A stretch of DNA of 64,000 nucleotides from Paracoccus litorisediminis (GTDB lineage Bacteria > Pseudomonadota > Alphaproteobacteria > Rhodobacterales > Rhodobacteraceae). The DNA lies in the NCBI RefSeq assembly GCF_009711205.1, contig NZ_WMIG01000003.1:1-64000 (forward strand), in the 5' to 3' direction. Made by a program: the position numbers and the translations under genes. Shown one piece after another: positions 8,941 to 16,268 of the stretch; position 1 is the stretch's first letter; every line of letters starts with the position of its first letter. The notes under the pieces were generated by a model. That model was not told the origin of the DNA. It saw only the letters and a list, made by a program, of their open reading frames with translations, and did not search any database.

Positions 8941-9330
8941 TCAGATATAATCCAAGAACCGGGGCGGAGGGCCATTTGGCTTTTCCAACCAGTCGAGCTT
9001 GCCCTTTAGAAAGGCCAGCATCCCGTCGATTTCGCGGCGCTGCTGTTCCAGGCGGACGATATGATCCCTCAGCAATGCGTCGGTCTGTTCAGGGTTTCCC
9101 TCTCCGGCGGCGTATCCGGTTATCATCTCGGCAATTTCTGCCAGTGAACTACCGAGCGCCTGATGCACGCGGATGATGCGTACCAACTCCACATCCTTCT
9201 CGCTAAAGATCTGATAGGGGCGTGAGCCCCCCTTGCGGCCCTGTTCGGGGCGCAAAAGACCGCGGCGGACATAATAGCGGACCGTCTCGCGGGGCAGGCC
9301 CGTTACGCGGGCGAATTCAGCAATCAGCAT
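8941..9330 (-). CDS. MerR-family transcriptional regulator
   Basis: 129-residue MerR regulator. The winged helix is at the N-terminus (MLIAEFARVTGLPRETVRYY, then RRGLLRPEQ), followed by the dimerisation coiled coil (LRDHIVRLEQQRREIDGML). There is no cluster of cysteines, so it is not a metal sensor of the classic type; it resembles the redox- or aldehyde-responsive, short C-terminus group. ATG 9330 puts the start at the usual point before the HTH; the open frame upstream is unsupported. It is divergent from an aldo/keto reductase, and the 73-bp gap holds a MerR-type promoter with a 19-bp spacer, so it probably activates the reductase gene. Confidence 0.9.
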   Translation of the reverse strand: MLIAEFARVTGLPRETVRYYVRRGLLRPEQGRKGGSRPYQIFSEKDVELVRIIRVHQALGSSLAEIAEMITGYAAGEGNPEQTDALLRDHIVRLEQQRREIDGMLAFLKGKLDWLEKPNGPPPRFLDYI

Positions 9331-9343
9331 GCAGTTTTCCCTG

Positions 9344-9374
9344 TTGACTGTGGAGTACGCTACGCAGTTATAGA
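9344..9374 (+). promoter_or_regulatory. MerR-type promoter with 19-bp spacer
   Basis: TTGACT (9344-9349) and TATAGA (9369-9374) are separated by 19 bp, the over-long spacing characteristic of MerR-activated promoters. The spacer holds a dyad: ACTG-N-G-N-AG on the left mirrored by CT-N-C-N-CAGT on the right (9347-9368). It points at the aldo/keto reductase gene. Confidence 0.75.
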
Positions 9375-9403
9375 CCCTGTTCGTCCCAATCAGGAGATGA
9401 AGC

Positions 9404-10378
9404 ATGACGAACACCCCATCGAAAATCCCACAGGTTGCACTAGGTCGAAATGGCCCGCTGGTGGGCATTCAGGGCCTGGGCTGCATGGGGATCAGCGAGT
9501 TTTACGGTAGATCCGACCAGGTGCAGGCACGTGCCACGCTGGAACTGGCGCTGGAACTCGGCGTGTCGCATTTCGACACCGCGGACATGTATGGTATTGG
9601 CGCGAATGAGGAATTTCTTGCACCCTTTCTGCGTGCAAACCGCGATACGGTCCATATCGCGACGAAATACGGATATCGACGCAGCGCGGCTACACCCGAT
9701 GACTGGAGTGTGACGAACGACCCCGGCCATATTCGGCGCGCAGCAGAAGCCTCGTTGAAGCGGCTGGGGGTCGAAGTGATCGACCTCTACTATATGCATC
9801 GACGCGATCCATCGGTGCCTCTGGCCGAGTCTATCGGCACAATGGCCGATCTTGTGACCGAGGGCAAAGTACGCGCCCTTGGTCTGTGTGAGGTCAGTGC
9901 CGCAGAACTGGCCGAGGCACATGCCATCCATCCTATCGCTGCCCTGCAATCAGAGTGGTCGGTTTTCTCGCGCGATATCGAGGCAGAAGTCTCAGGAAAG
10001 GCGGCCGAACTTGGGATTGCGATCGTGCCCTTCGCGCCTTTGGGTCGGGGCCTTCTAACGGGGCAACTGGCATTGGCGGATGATGATGCGCGGCGCAATT
10101 TCCCCCGCTTTGCCGAGGCAAATCTCTCTGCCAACATGCGCGCTGTCGAAACTGTCATCGGGCTGGCAAGGGCGCGGGGTGTAACGCCTGCACAGATCGC
10201 ACTGGCATGGCTGTATGATCGCGCGCGGATCTGTGACGTCAGCGTCATTCCGATACCCGGCACCCGCAAACCGGCGCGTCTACGCGAAAATCTTGAGGCG
10301 ACGGCGGTCGTGCTCACGACGGCGGAACGGGCAGCGCTAGAACCCTTGGCTGGTTTTGTGCAGGGTGCACGGGTCTGA
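9404..10378 (+). CDS. Aldo/keto reductase
   Basis: 324-residue NADPH-dependent oxidoreductase of the AKR superfamily (YhdN/AKR12-13-like group). The catalytic tetrad can be placed: D58 and Y63 in FDTADMYG, K88 in IATKYG and H132 in YYMHRRD. The C-terminal cofactor segment IPIPGTRKPARLRENLEA is typical for NADPH binding. An AGGAG ribosome binding site lies 8 bp before the ATG. It is divergent from the MerR gene and carries a MerR-type promoter, so induction by a reactive carbonyl or redox stress is plausible by analogy with other MerR/AKR pairs. This is an inference; the substrate is unknown. Confidence 0.92.
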   Translation: MTNTPSKIPQVALGRNGPLVGIQGLGCMGISEFYGRSDQVQARATLELALELGVSHFDTADMYGIGANEEFLAPFLRANRDTVHIATKYGYRRSAATPDDWSVTNDPGHIRRAAEASLKRLGVEVIDLYYMHRRDPSVPLAESIGTMADLVTEGKVRALGLCEVSAAELAEAHAIHPIAALQSEWSVFSRDIEAEVSGKAAELGIAIVPFAPLGRGLLTGQLALADDDARRNFPRFAEANLSANMRAVETVIGLARARGVTPAQIALAWLYDRARICDVSVIPIPGTRKPARLRENLEATAVVLTTAERAALEPLAGFVQGARV

Positions 10379-10395
10379 ACGACTGCTGGATTTGC

Positions 10396-10424
10396 TTGAC
10401 GGCACATAAGCACCAGTTTATTTC
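10396..10424 (+). promoter_or_regulatory. Candidate promoter of the TetR-epimerase operon
   Basis: TTGACG (10396-10401) and TATTTC (10419-10424) are 17 bp apart. The -10 region falls inside the left arm of the 40-bp palindrome, so operator occupancy would block polymerase. The -10 match is only moderate. Confidence 0.4.
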
Positions 10425-10449
10425 CAACCGGTCGGAAATAAACTGGTGC
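10410..10449. promoter_or_regulatory. 40-bp near-perfect palindromic operator of the TetR gene
   Basis: The left arm GCACCAGTTTATTTCC and right arm CGGAAATAAACTGGTGC mirror each other around ACCGGT with a single mismatched pair in 40 bp. It ends 4 bp before the TetR start codon and covers the only purine-rich stretch (GGTG) that could serve as ribosome binding site. Bound repressor should block transcription. A folded transcript would also mask the start. Core and flank resemble the operator at 6640. Confidence 0.8.
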
Positions 10450-10453
10450 ACCC

Positions 10454-11026
10454 ATGCCAAGACCCCGCAAACATGATCAGAACGAAATCCTTGATGCCGT
10501 GGAGCGCGTGGTGGCCCGCGACGGCATCCTGAATGTCGAGGCTGTCGCAAAAGAGGCAGGCGTATCCAAGGCCACCGTGCTTTATGAACACCCCAGTAAG
10601 CGCGATCTGATTGCGGCGTTGGTCTTGCGCACGATCAAGGCGGACAATGCCTTCAACCAGCAATGTGCCGAATACTTTGCGGCTGAACCCGATGCCCCAC
10701 TGCGCGGACGTATCGAGGCGGCGCGCCGTAGCCCTCCGGTTCAAGGCGGAAACTCCGCGGTGCTGAGCCTTGTCGCGGCACTCATGCAGGACAGCGCCAT
10801 GCGCCAAACCTTCCGCGACAATCAAAACAGTCTCGGGCAAGAGCTTCTGGCGACCGCCAGCGCACCGCGTGCCGCCCGTATTGCGTGGCTTGCATTGGAG
10901 GGGCTGAAATTTCAGGAGCATATGGAACTGCATGATTGGACAGAGGCCGAGCGCATCGAAATCCTGCAAGACATCGAAGCCCTTGCCCTGACCGGCATTG
11001 TGAAACAGGGCGGCCAAAATGACTGA
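10454..11026 (+). CDS. TetR-family regulator
   Basis: 190-residue TetR protein. Helix-turn-helix around residues 25-47 (VEAVAKEAGVSKATVLYEHPSK), followed by a helical C-terminal domain. Same length as the efflux regulator at 6048 and clearly similar through the DNA-binding part, so probably a paralogue. It overlaps the following epimerase gene by 8 bp, so the two are co-transcribed, and the 40-bp operator immediately upstream points to autorepression of the pair. Confidence 0.9.
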   Translation: MPRPRKHDQNEILDAVERVVARDGILNVEAVAKEAGVSKATVLYEHPSKRDLIAALVLRTIKADNAFNQQCAEYFAAEPDAPLRGRIEAARRSPPVQGGNSAVLSLVAALMQDSAMRQTFRDNQNSLGQELLATASAPRAARIAWLALEGLKFQEHMELHDWTEAERIEILQDIEALALTGIVKQGGQND

Positions 11027-12002
11027 TCGCACGATCTTCATAACCGGCGCCAACGGCTATGTCGGACGCAACCTGATCCGTCATTTCATCGGCGCTGGCC
11101 GACCCGTCATTGGCATGGTCCGCAGCCAAACAGCAGCGGAACGTGTCGCCGCCCTTGGTGCAAGACCTGTGATCGGCGACATGTTGACCAGCGACCTCAC
11201 GCCTTTGATGCAAGGCGCAGGTAACCTGATCCATGCGGCCGCAAATCTTGACCACGGTGCGGGTCGGGCTGCGCTTGCTGCGAACCGTGACGGCACGGCC
11301 CGCGTCATGGCGTCGGCCCAGCAAGCCGGGATCGGCGCAGTCGTCCATATCAGCACGGATTCCGTGCTTCAGGCTGGCATGCCGCTTCGGGACGTCGATG
11401 AAACGGCGCCGTATCCGGCCCGTCCGGCAGGGGCCTATTCGGCCGGCAAGGCCGAGGCCGAGCGCATCGCATTACAGGCCGCCCAAACGATGCGGGTGAT
11501 GATCCTGCGCCCGCGTATGGTCTGGGGGCGCGATGACGGCACCGCGCTGCCAACGCTTGCGACGATGGTGCGAAATGGGCGCTTTGCTTGGATTTCGAAC
11601 GGCAATTATTTATCTTCGACGACGCATATCGCCAATCTCTGCCATGCGGTCGATCTGGCGCTGGAAAGAGGCCAAGCTGGCAGGATTTATCATATCACGG
11701 ACGGGCCGGCCCGACCGTTCCGTGATGTCGTTACCGGCCTTATGGCAACCCAAGATCTGAGCGTGCCCGAGAAGTCCGTCCCTCGGGGGGTCTTGCGCCT
11801 GATCGCAAGGTTCGGTGACGCCCTTCACAGGTTCAGCGGGGGGCGCCTGCATGGACCGCTAAGCTTCCAAGAATATGCCACGAGCGCTTTGGAAATCTCG
11901 CTGAACACTACCAGAGCGCAGCGTGAACTTGGCTACGCGCCGGTCATATCGTGGGAGGCAGGGCTGGAAGAGTTACACCTGGGCAGTTGGAGCAGCCGCT
12001 GA
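11019..12002 (+). CDS. NAD(P)-dependent epimerase/dehydratase family reductase
   Basis: 327-residue extended short-chain dehydrogenase/reductase. The nucleotide-binding motif TGANGYVG lies at residues 9-16, and the catalytic Tyr140 and Lys144 sit in AYSAGKAEAE. The overall pattern is close to 3-beta-hydroxysteroid dehydrogenase / NmrA-like members of the family. It overlaps the TetR gene and shares its operator, so its expression should respond to that repressor's ligand, possibly its own substrate. The substrate cannot be inferred. Confidence 0.88.
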   Translation: MTDRTIFITGANGYVGRNLIRHFIGAGRPVIGMVRSQTAAERVAALGARPVIGDMLTSDLTPLMQGAGNLIHAAANLDHGAGRAALAANRDGTARVMASAQQAGIGAVVHISTDSVLQAGMPLRDVDETAPYPARPAGAYSAGKAEAERIALQAAQTMRVMILRPRMVWGRDDGTALPTLATMVRNGRFAWISNGNYLSSTTHIANLCHAVDLALERGQAGRIYHITDGPARPFRDVVTGLMATQDLSVPEKSVPRGVLRLIARFGDALHRFSGGRLHGPLSFQEYATSALEISLNTTRAQRELGYAPVISWEAGLEELHLGSWSSR

Positions 12003-12389
12003 CCCCTGTACGGTCTGAATGTTTATATGCAGACCTTTCTACCGCAGTGGCGAATGGCGGCTTCGTCCGCATCGTTGCCATCTAATCGAGGATTTGCAGC
12101 GCGGTGTCTGAGCGACCGCTTCGACGCATGCGGCAGTGCGGCACCAGTAGTGTCCGACCGGCGGCAATGGGCCGCCTTGAGTTGCTGGTTTAGGCGCATG
12201 CCCGTGGTCCCGGCGCTGCGCTCATGCAAGTCCTGCTCGGGCCCCGGTATGGTCTTTTCTATTTTCCGACGAATGGCTAGGTCATGTTCGTGCAGGGCTT
12301 CGCTCCAGCCGTAGTGGGATGAGCCAGTTCCGTTCAACCGGCCAACCGAGATGTAGTGGACGCCGGTCTAAACGAGAGGTCTTCGATCG
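12003..12389. other. Gene-free stretch before the GNAT gene
   Basis: No supported gene. A 104-codon frame on the minus strand (12023-12337) has no family resemblance or ribosome binding site. Confidence 0.35.
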
Positions 12390-12962
12390 ATGTTTGAAAA
12401 CCCATTGGTTCCTGTTCTGGAAACCGATCGCCTGATCCTGCGTGGGCATCGTCTTGACGATTTTCGCGACTGCGCGACGATGTGGGCTGATCCAGTGGTG
12501 GTCGCGCATATATCCGGCGTACCTTCGACCGAGGAGCAGTCTTGGTCCCGGTTGCTACGATATGCCGGGCATTGGCATCATCTGGGATTCGGATATTGGG
12601 CCGTCACCGCCAAATCCGATGCCTCCTATCTGGGAGAGGTCGGCCTTGCAGATTATCACCGCGACACCCAGCCGAGCCTGAAGGGTAAGCCCGAAGCCGG
12701 ATGGGCGTTCACGGCCAGTTCCCACGGCAAGGGCTACGCAACGGAGGCGGTAACGGCGATGTTGCATTGGGCAGACGCGCATATCGAGTTTCCCCTCACC
12801 TCGACCATCATCGACCCCGCCAATGCGGCCTCTCTCAATGTTGCCAGAAAGGTGGGATATTCAAATGATATCATGGGTCGATACGGCGACCACGAGACGC
12901 TGTTCATGGAAAGGGCGCGACAGCAGCCCGTAGAACGGTTTCGGGAAGGTGATCCGATTTGA
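12390..12962 (+). CDS. GNAT-family N-acetyltransferase (RimJ/RimL type)
   Basis: 190-residue acetyltransferase of the Acetyltransf_3 group. It opens with the standard ETDRLILRGHRLDDF. The acetyl-CoA pyrophosphate-binding loop is recognisable but degenerate around SHGKGYATEAVTAM (about residues 108-121; the Q/RxxGxG/A motif appears as HGKGYA), followed by the family pattern IDPANAASLNVARKVGY. It stands alone between decayed regions, with no operon partner. Targets in this family range from ribosomal protein N-termini to small molecules. Confidence 0.88.
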   Translation: MFENPLVPVLETDRLILRGHRLDDFRDCATMWADPVVVAHISGVPSTEEQSWSRLLRYAGHWHHLGFGYWAVTAKSDASYLGEVGLADYHRDTQPSLKGKPEAGWAFTASSHGKGYATEAVTAMLHWADAHIEFPLTSTIIDPANAASLNVARKVGYSNDIMGRYGDHETLFMERARQQPVERFREGDPI

Positions 12963-13825
12963 TCGCCTGAAGCGCGTTGACGTAGGTATCGCGTGCAAAT
13001 TTGATCGGCGCGGGGAGGTTCTTGCGTGTCAGGTCGTGGCGTGCTGAAGCTCTGAAATCCAGAAAAATCAGGTCTCTACTTCGTTCGCCTGCGCGGTGAC
13101 GAACTTATCTCGGTCAATGATAATGATCCGAAGCGCCGCGAGAGAGCATCAGGGTCAATTCGAAATATCGATAAGCCGTCAACCTCCGGGCGCGCTTCGA
13201 GAGCTATTGCCGCACATTCGGTCCCGCGCGGTTGCTTCCAAGTGCTCATGCTCGACGACGGGCTGGGTGTGCTCCAGCGTCAGCTGCACGCGCATTTCCG
13301 GGGTTCCCGAATGCCGGGTTTGTCGGGCTTGGCAAATGAATGGCTGTTGGGATCCGGAAGCTGCCTTTGCGCAAGCGCTCGCAATTTGCAGAAACAAGAT
13401 GGCTGTCGGCCCAAGTGCCTCTCTGACACCTGGCCGGCCAGAGCGACCGATTATAGCGTAGGTAAGGCGTCCGGTCGCTGACGTGCTTGGACTCGATGAC
13501 ATTCTCAGGCCGGTATGCTACGTGCAGGACCACGGCATGAGCGAACGGTTACTCGGCTTGCTTCACCACTAGGGCAAACAAAGCTCAAGCAGACTTCGGG
13601 CCATTTTTCGGGTCGTGGCAGGCGGGAGATTTGAAGATCTGGTCCGGCTGGCCGTGCGCGGCTCCACATAACACCCCTTAACGGACCAAGTACACGCAGG
13701 GGGCGATCTTGGCGCGACAAGCCACTCTGCAGGCAGCATGGTCGACCAAATTTCCCGCTCGCCGGCTTGCGATGATGCCTTTGAACGTGCCGTTCTGCTG
13801 ATCAGCCGCGCGGATCAGCAGCGTT
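12963..13825. other. 863-bp gene-free decayed DNA
   Basis: Several short frames exist on both strands, but none has a recognisable domain, a good ribosome binding site or uniform codon use. It precedes the CRISPR remnant and is most simply read as deletion-scarred sequence. Confidence 0.4.
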
Positions 13826-13926
13826 TTTTCAATCCAAGTTCTCGCAGAGCGGCGACTTGGGTATGATCAACGATGTGGTTTTGCATCAACATGAGTTTCA
13901 ATCCACATCCCCGTGAAGGGGGCGAC
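13826..13926 (-). CRISPR. Relic type I-C CRISPR array: two repeats, one spacer
   Basis: On the minus strand, the 32-bp unit at 13926-13895 starts GTCGCCCCCTTCACGGGGAT and ends GTGGATTGAAAC, the type I-C repeat with its short hairpin and ATTGAAAC 3' handle. After a 38-bp spacer (13894-13857), a degenerate 31-bp unit follows at 13856-13826, keeping GTCGCC at one end and TTGGATTGAAAA at the other. A decayed last repeat is normal at the leader-distal end of an array. No further repeats occur. Association with the broken cas7 gene upstream supports the assignment. Confidence 0.85.
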
Positions 13927-14100
13927 CGCCTTGTAACACGACACTGTTGAAAAACGCGAAACTCCTCCCAAAATGCGAACCTTGCGGCGGTATCCTGCCT
14001 TTTCTGGATCCGAAGGGGAAATGCCGGACCTTTCATGAGTAAAGGGGGCGAACCTCCCGCCTCCTTTCGACACGCTCCGGGTTCGCAGCCCACAGTTGGC
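13927..14100 (-). promoter_or_regulatory. Probable CRISPR leader remnant
   Basis: 174 bp between the broken cas7 stop and the first repeat, with no coding capacity. In type I-C loci the cas4, cas1 and cas2 genes lie between cas7 and the leader; here they are missing, so a deletion has placed leader-type DNA next to cas7. No promoter was defined. Confidence 0.45.
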
Positions 14101-14945
14101 TCAGAGGATCTCGATCAACTCGACACCGGCGGGGATCCCGGCACGTCGATACGGATCTCATAATCGTCGAAGCTCCGGGCGGGCGGAAGGCTGCTGTCCG
14201 GGCGCCCCTTCAGGGAGGCGAAATCCCCGTCGATCCTGCGGCCGATCTCGATCAGCCGCAGAAGCTTCTGGGCCGGGGCATTGCCGAACTTGCTGCCATG
14301 TTTGAATACAATGAGCTTCTGAGCGTTCATTTCCGCCCGAGCCGCCGTGCGATCATGCTCCAACATATTGGGAAGTGCCTCGGGAAGCAGGTCGAGATCG
14401 ATCTGGGAGAATCCGGTCCGTCCCGAGAGATTTGCCGAGACGTAGCCATGGCAGCGGTAAAGCCCATAGGGCACGACATGCTTGCGCGCCATCGTGTGCT
14501 CCTTCACGGCATCCTTCTCGTTGGTGACGGAATATCTAGTGATAGCGATCTCGTCGGGCTGGATGGGTTCTACCGATTCCGAGAAATTGAACTGCACGGG
14601 GCCGCGCACCTGCCCGGCATGGACCTCGGTGTTGATGACCGCACCGAAGGCCCGGATATCGTAGAACTGCTGGCACATCCAGCTTGTGATCGACGGGGCA
14701 TCTTTTTCCGGCGCCGGTTTTTCCGGTACGTGCTTGACCCCCTTGCTGGCATAAGCCTCAGCGTGGGCGCGGTTGAGGACGGCCTTCTCTCGCATATAGA
14801 TACGGCTAGGCATCTCGTTCTCTCGCGTCATCTCGACATAGTTACGAATCTTGCGCTTGATCGCGACATCAGTGAGCAGGCCCTTTTTGGTGTCGTCATC
14901 CATGGGCGGCATGTTGTCGTTATCGGGGTCCCCGTTCGGATTGCC
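14101..14945 (-). pseudogene. cas7: Truncated, frameshifted cas7 (csd2), type I-C
   Basis: Encodes most of Cas7/Csd2, the backbone subunit of the type I-C Cascade. Homology starts abruptly at GNPNGDPDNDNMPPMD (residue 8 of the open frame). The first 15-20 residues of normal Csd2 are missing and replaced by LysR-derived DNA. Typical blocks follow: LLTDVAIKRKIRNYVE, YMREKAVLN, WMCQQFYDIRAFGAV, GQVRGPVQF and RSFDDYEIRID. Near 14142 a lost base shifts the frame. The expected ending RAGIPAGVELIEIL with its stop is intact in the neighbouring frame (stop at 14103-14101), whereas the current frame ends early at 14115 with unrelated residues. No other cas gene is in the window, so the locus is inactive for interference. 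Confidence 0.9.
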
Positions 14946-15807
14946 TGGCAAAGCTCTCGTGAACATGTTCCGAAAATGCCAGCCCTGCCGAGCCGATATC
15001 GGGGCTCCTCTGAAGCCTCAGCTGATACGAGCCGATCTCGCCAAAGCCATCCTTCTCTGTCAGTTTACGATGCTGTTCGTTCACCAGGCTGACGGGCAGA
15101 GGGGCGATTGCCAGATCCGCCATGACGGCTGCCAGTTGGCCCGCACCGGTCTCGGACGTGTAAGCGATCCGATAGGCATGCCCGCTTCTGTCAAGCGCGG
15201 CAAGCGCCGCAGCCCGCCAAGGGCAACCATGAGTGGACATGGCAAGTGGGACCGGTGTTCTGGAGAAGGCGATGCCGTCACGGGCACCGACCCAGACGAG
15301 TGGTTCTGAATGGATCAGTTGGTCCGTCGCCGGGTTGGATTGGGCCGAAACGGTAAGGATCATGTCGATCTCGCCTGCCTCGAATTTCCGGGACAGGTTT
15401 ACGCTCGTTGACAGAAAAACCTCGACCTCGACAAGAGGATGGGTAGAGGCAAAGCGGGACAGGATTGCCGGCAGGTAACGCACCCCGAAATCGTCCGGCG
15501 CGCCGAACCGGATCCGTCCCTCAAGCTGGGGCACCCGGAAACGGGACAATGCTTCGTCATTGATGCGCAGAATGTCCTTGGCATGCACAAGGAATGCCTC
15601 GCCGTCTGCGGTCAGCGCCACATGCCGAGGATGCCTGACGAACAAGGCCCGCCCTAGCAGTTCCTCAAGGCGCTTGATCTGCATGCTGACCGCCGAGGGC
15701 GTCCTGAACACGCGTTTGGCCGCAACGGTGAAATTCCCGGTCTCCGAAATGGTGACAAAGGTCTTCAGCAGATCGGTTTCCAGAAGAGTGTGCTGTTGTG
15801 GTTGCAT
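14920..15807 (-). CDS. LysR-family transcriptional regulator with altered C-terminus
   Basis: 295-residue LysR regulator. The start ATG 15807 fits the family (MQPQQHTLLETDLLKTFVTI); a longer frame is unsupported. The winged helix is at residues 8-65 (AAKRVFRTPSAVSMQIKRLEELLGRALF), followed by the substrate-binding fold. The stop codon and roughly the last eight residues are read in another frame from cas7-derived sequence across a deletion junction at about 14945, so the native tail has been replaced. It is divergent from a DUF1127 gene, an arrangement frequent in Rhodobacteraceae, and may control it. The body looks intact, so it could still function. Confidence 0.85.
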   Translation of the reverse strand: MQPQQHTLLETDLLKTFVTISETGNFTVAAKRVFRTPSAVSMQIKRLEELLGRALFVRHPRHVALTADGEAFLVHAKDILRINDEALSRFRVPQLEGRIRFGAPDDFGVRYLPAILSRFASTHPLVEVEVFLSTSVNLSRKFEAGEIDMILTVSAQSNPATDQLIHSEPLVWVGARDGIAFSRTPVPLAMSTHGCPWRAAALAALDRSGHAYRIAYTSETGAGQLAAVMADLAIAPLPVSLVNEQHRKLTEKDGFGEIGSYQLRLQRSPDIGSAGLAFSEHVHESFARQSERGPR

Positions 15808-15907
15808 GGCGCCATAGCGTTCAATTTCTCTGAACGATACCATGAAATCTATGCGCTGTATTGACGATTTTCGACATGCGACCTTGGTGCCAGCAATGGA
15901 GGTAGCG

Positions 15908-16195
15908 ATGACCAAGGCAACCAGCATCATGAACCCGTCCGCACCGGGCCAGTCGATAAGGGTAGCGTTCCGACCGTTGACGTCACGGTTGCGGGGCGTG
16001 TTTGAGGAGCATCGCCGCAACAAGATCAGGCGATATGCGTTCCTGAATTTGCTGCGGCTGGACGACGAGATCTTGGAGGATATCGGGGTGACGCGGGCAG
16101 AGGTCGAGGACGCGGCCCGCCTGCCGCTGCACGTGAACGCGTCGCAGGCGCTGGCCGACAAGGCGCTTGCGCGACGCAAGGGGCAGATTGGCTAG
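15908..16195 (+). CDS. DUF1127 small basic protein
   Basis: 95-residue protein ending in a YjiS/DUF1127 domain (RRYAFLNLLRLDDEILEDIGVTRAEVEDAA), a short arginine-containing helical motif common in alphaproteobacteria and linked in some species to RNA metabolism and phosphate or carbon physiology. GGAGGT at 15898-15903 precisely sets the ATG at 15908. The divergent LysR gene lies 100 bp away and is the likely regulator. Confidence 0.85.
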   Translation: MTKATSIMNPSAPGQSIRVAFRPLTSRLRGVFEEHRRNKIRRYAFLNLLRLDDEILEDIGVTRAEVEDAARLPLHVNASQALADKALARRKGQIG

Positions 16196-16268
16196 CAAAG
16201 GACAACTGGGCATTGCGGGGCCATAAGGATCGCACCGCAAGCGGTCTGAAGGGCTGATTTGGCGTTGT

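Noticed and set aside
13179..13502. Overlapping frames of 80-120 codons on both strands near 13.1-13.5 kb
   Set aside because: None has a ribosome binding site, homology or consistent codon use; treated as decayed DNA.
14115..14966. Apparently intact 283-residue Cas7 protein
   Set aside because: The N-terminus starts inside the conserved GNPNGDPD block and the C-terminus is out of frame with the normal ending, so the open frame does not represent a functional Cas7.
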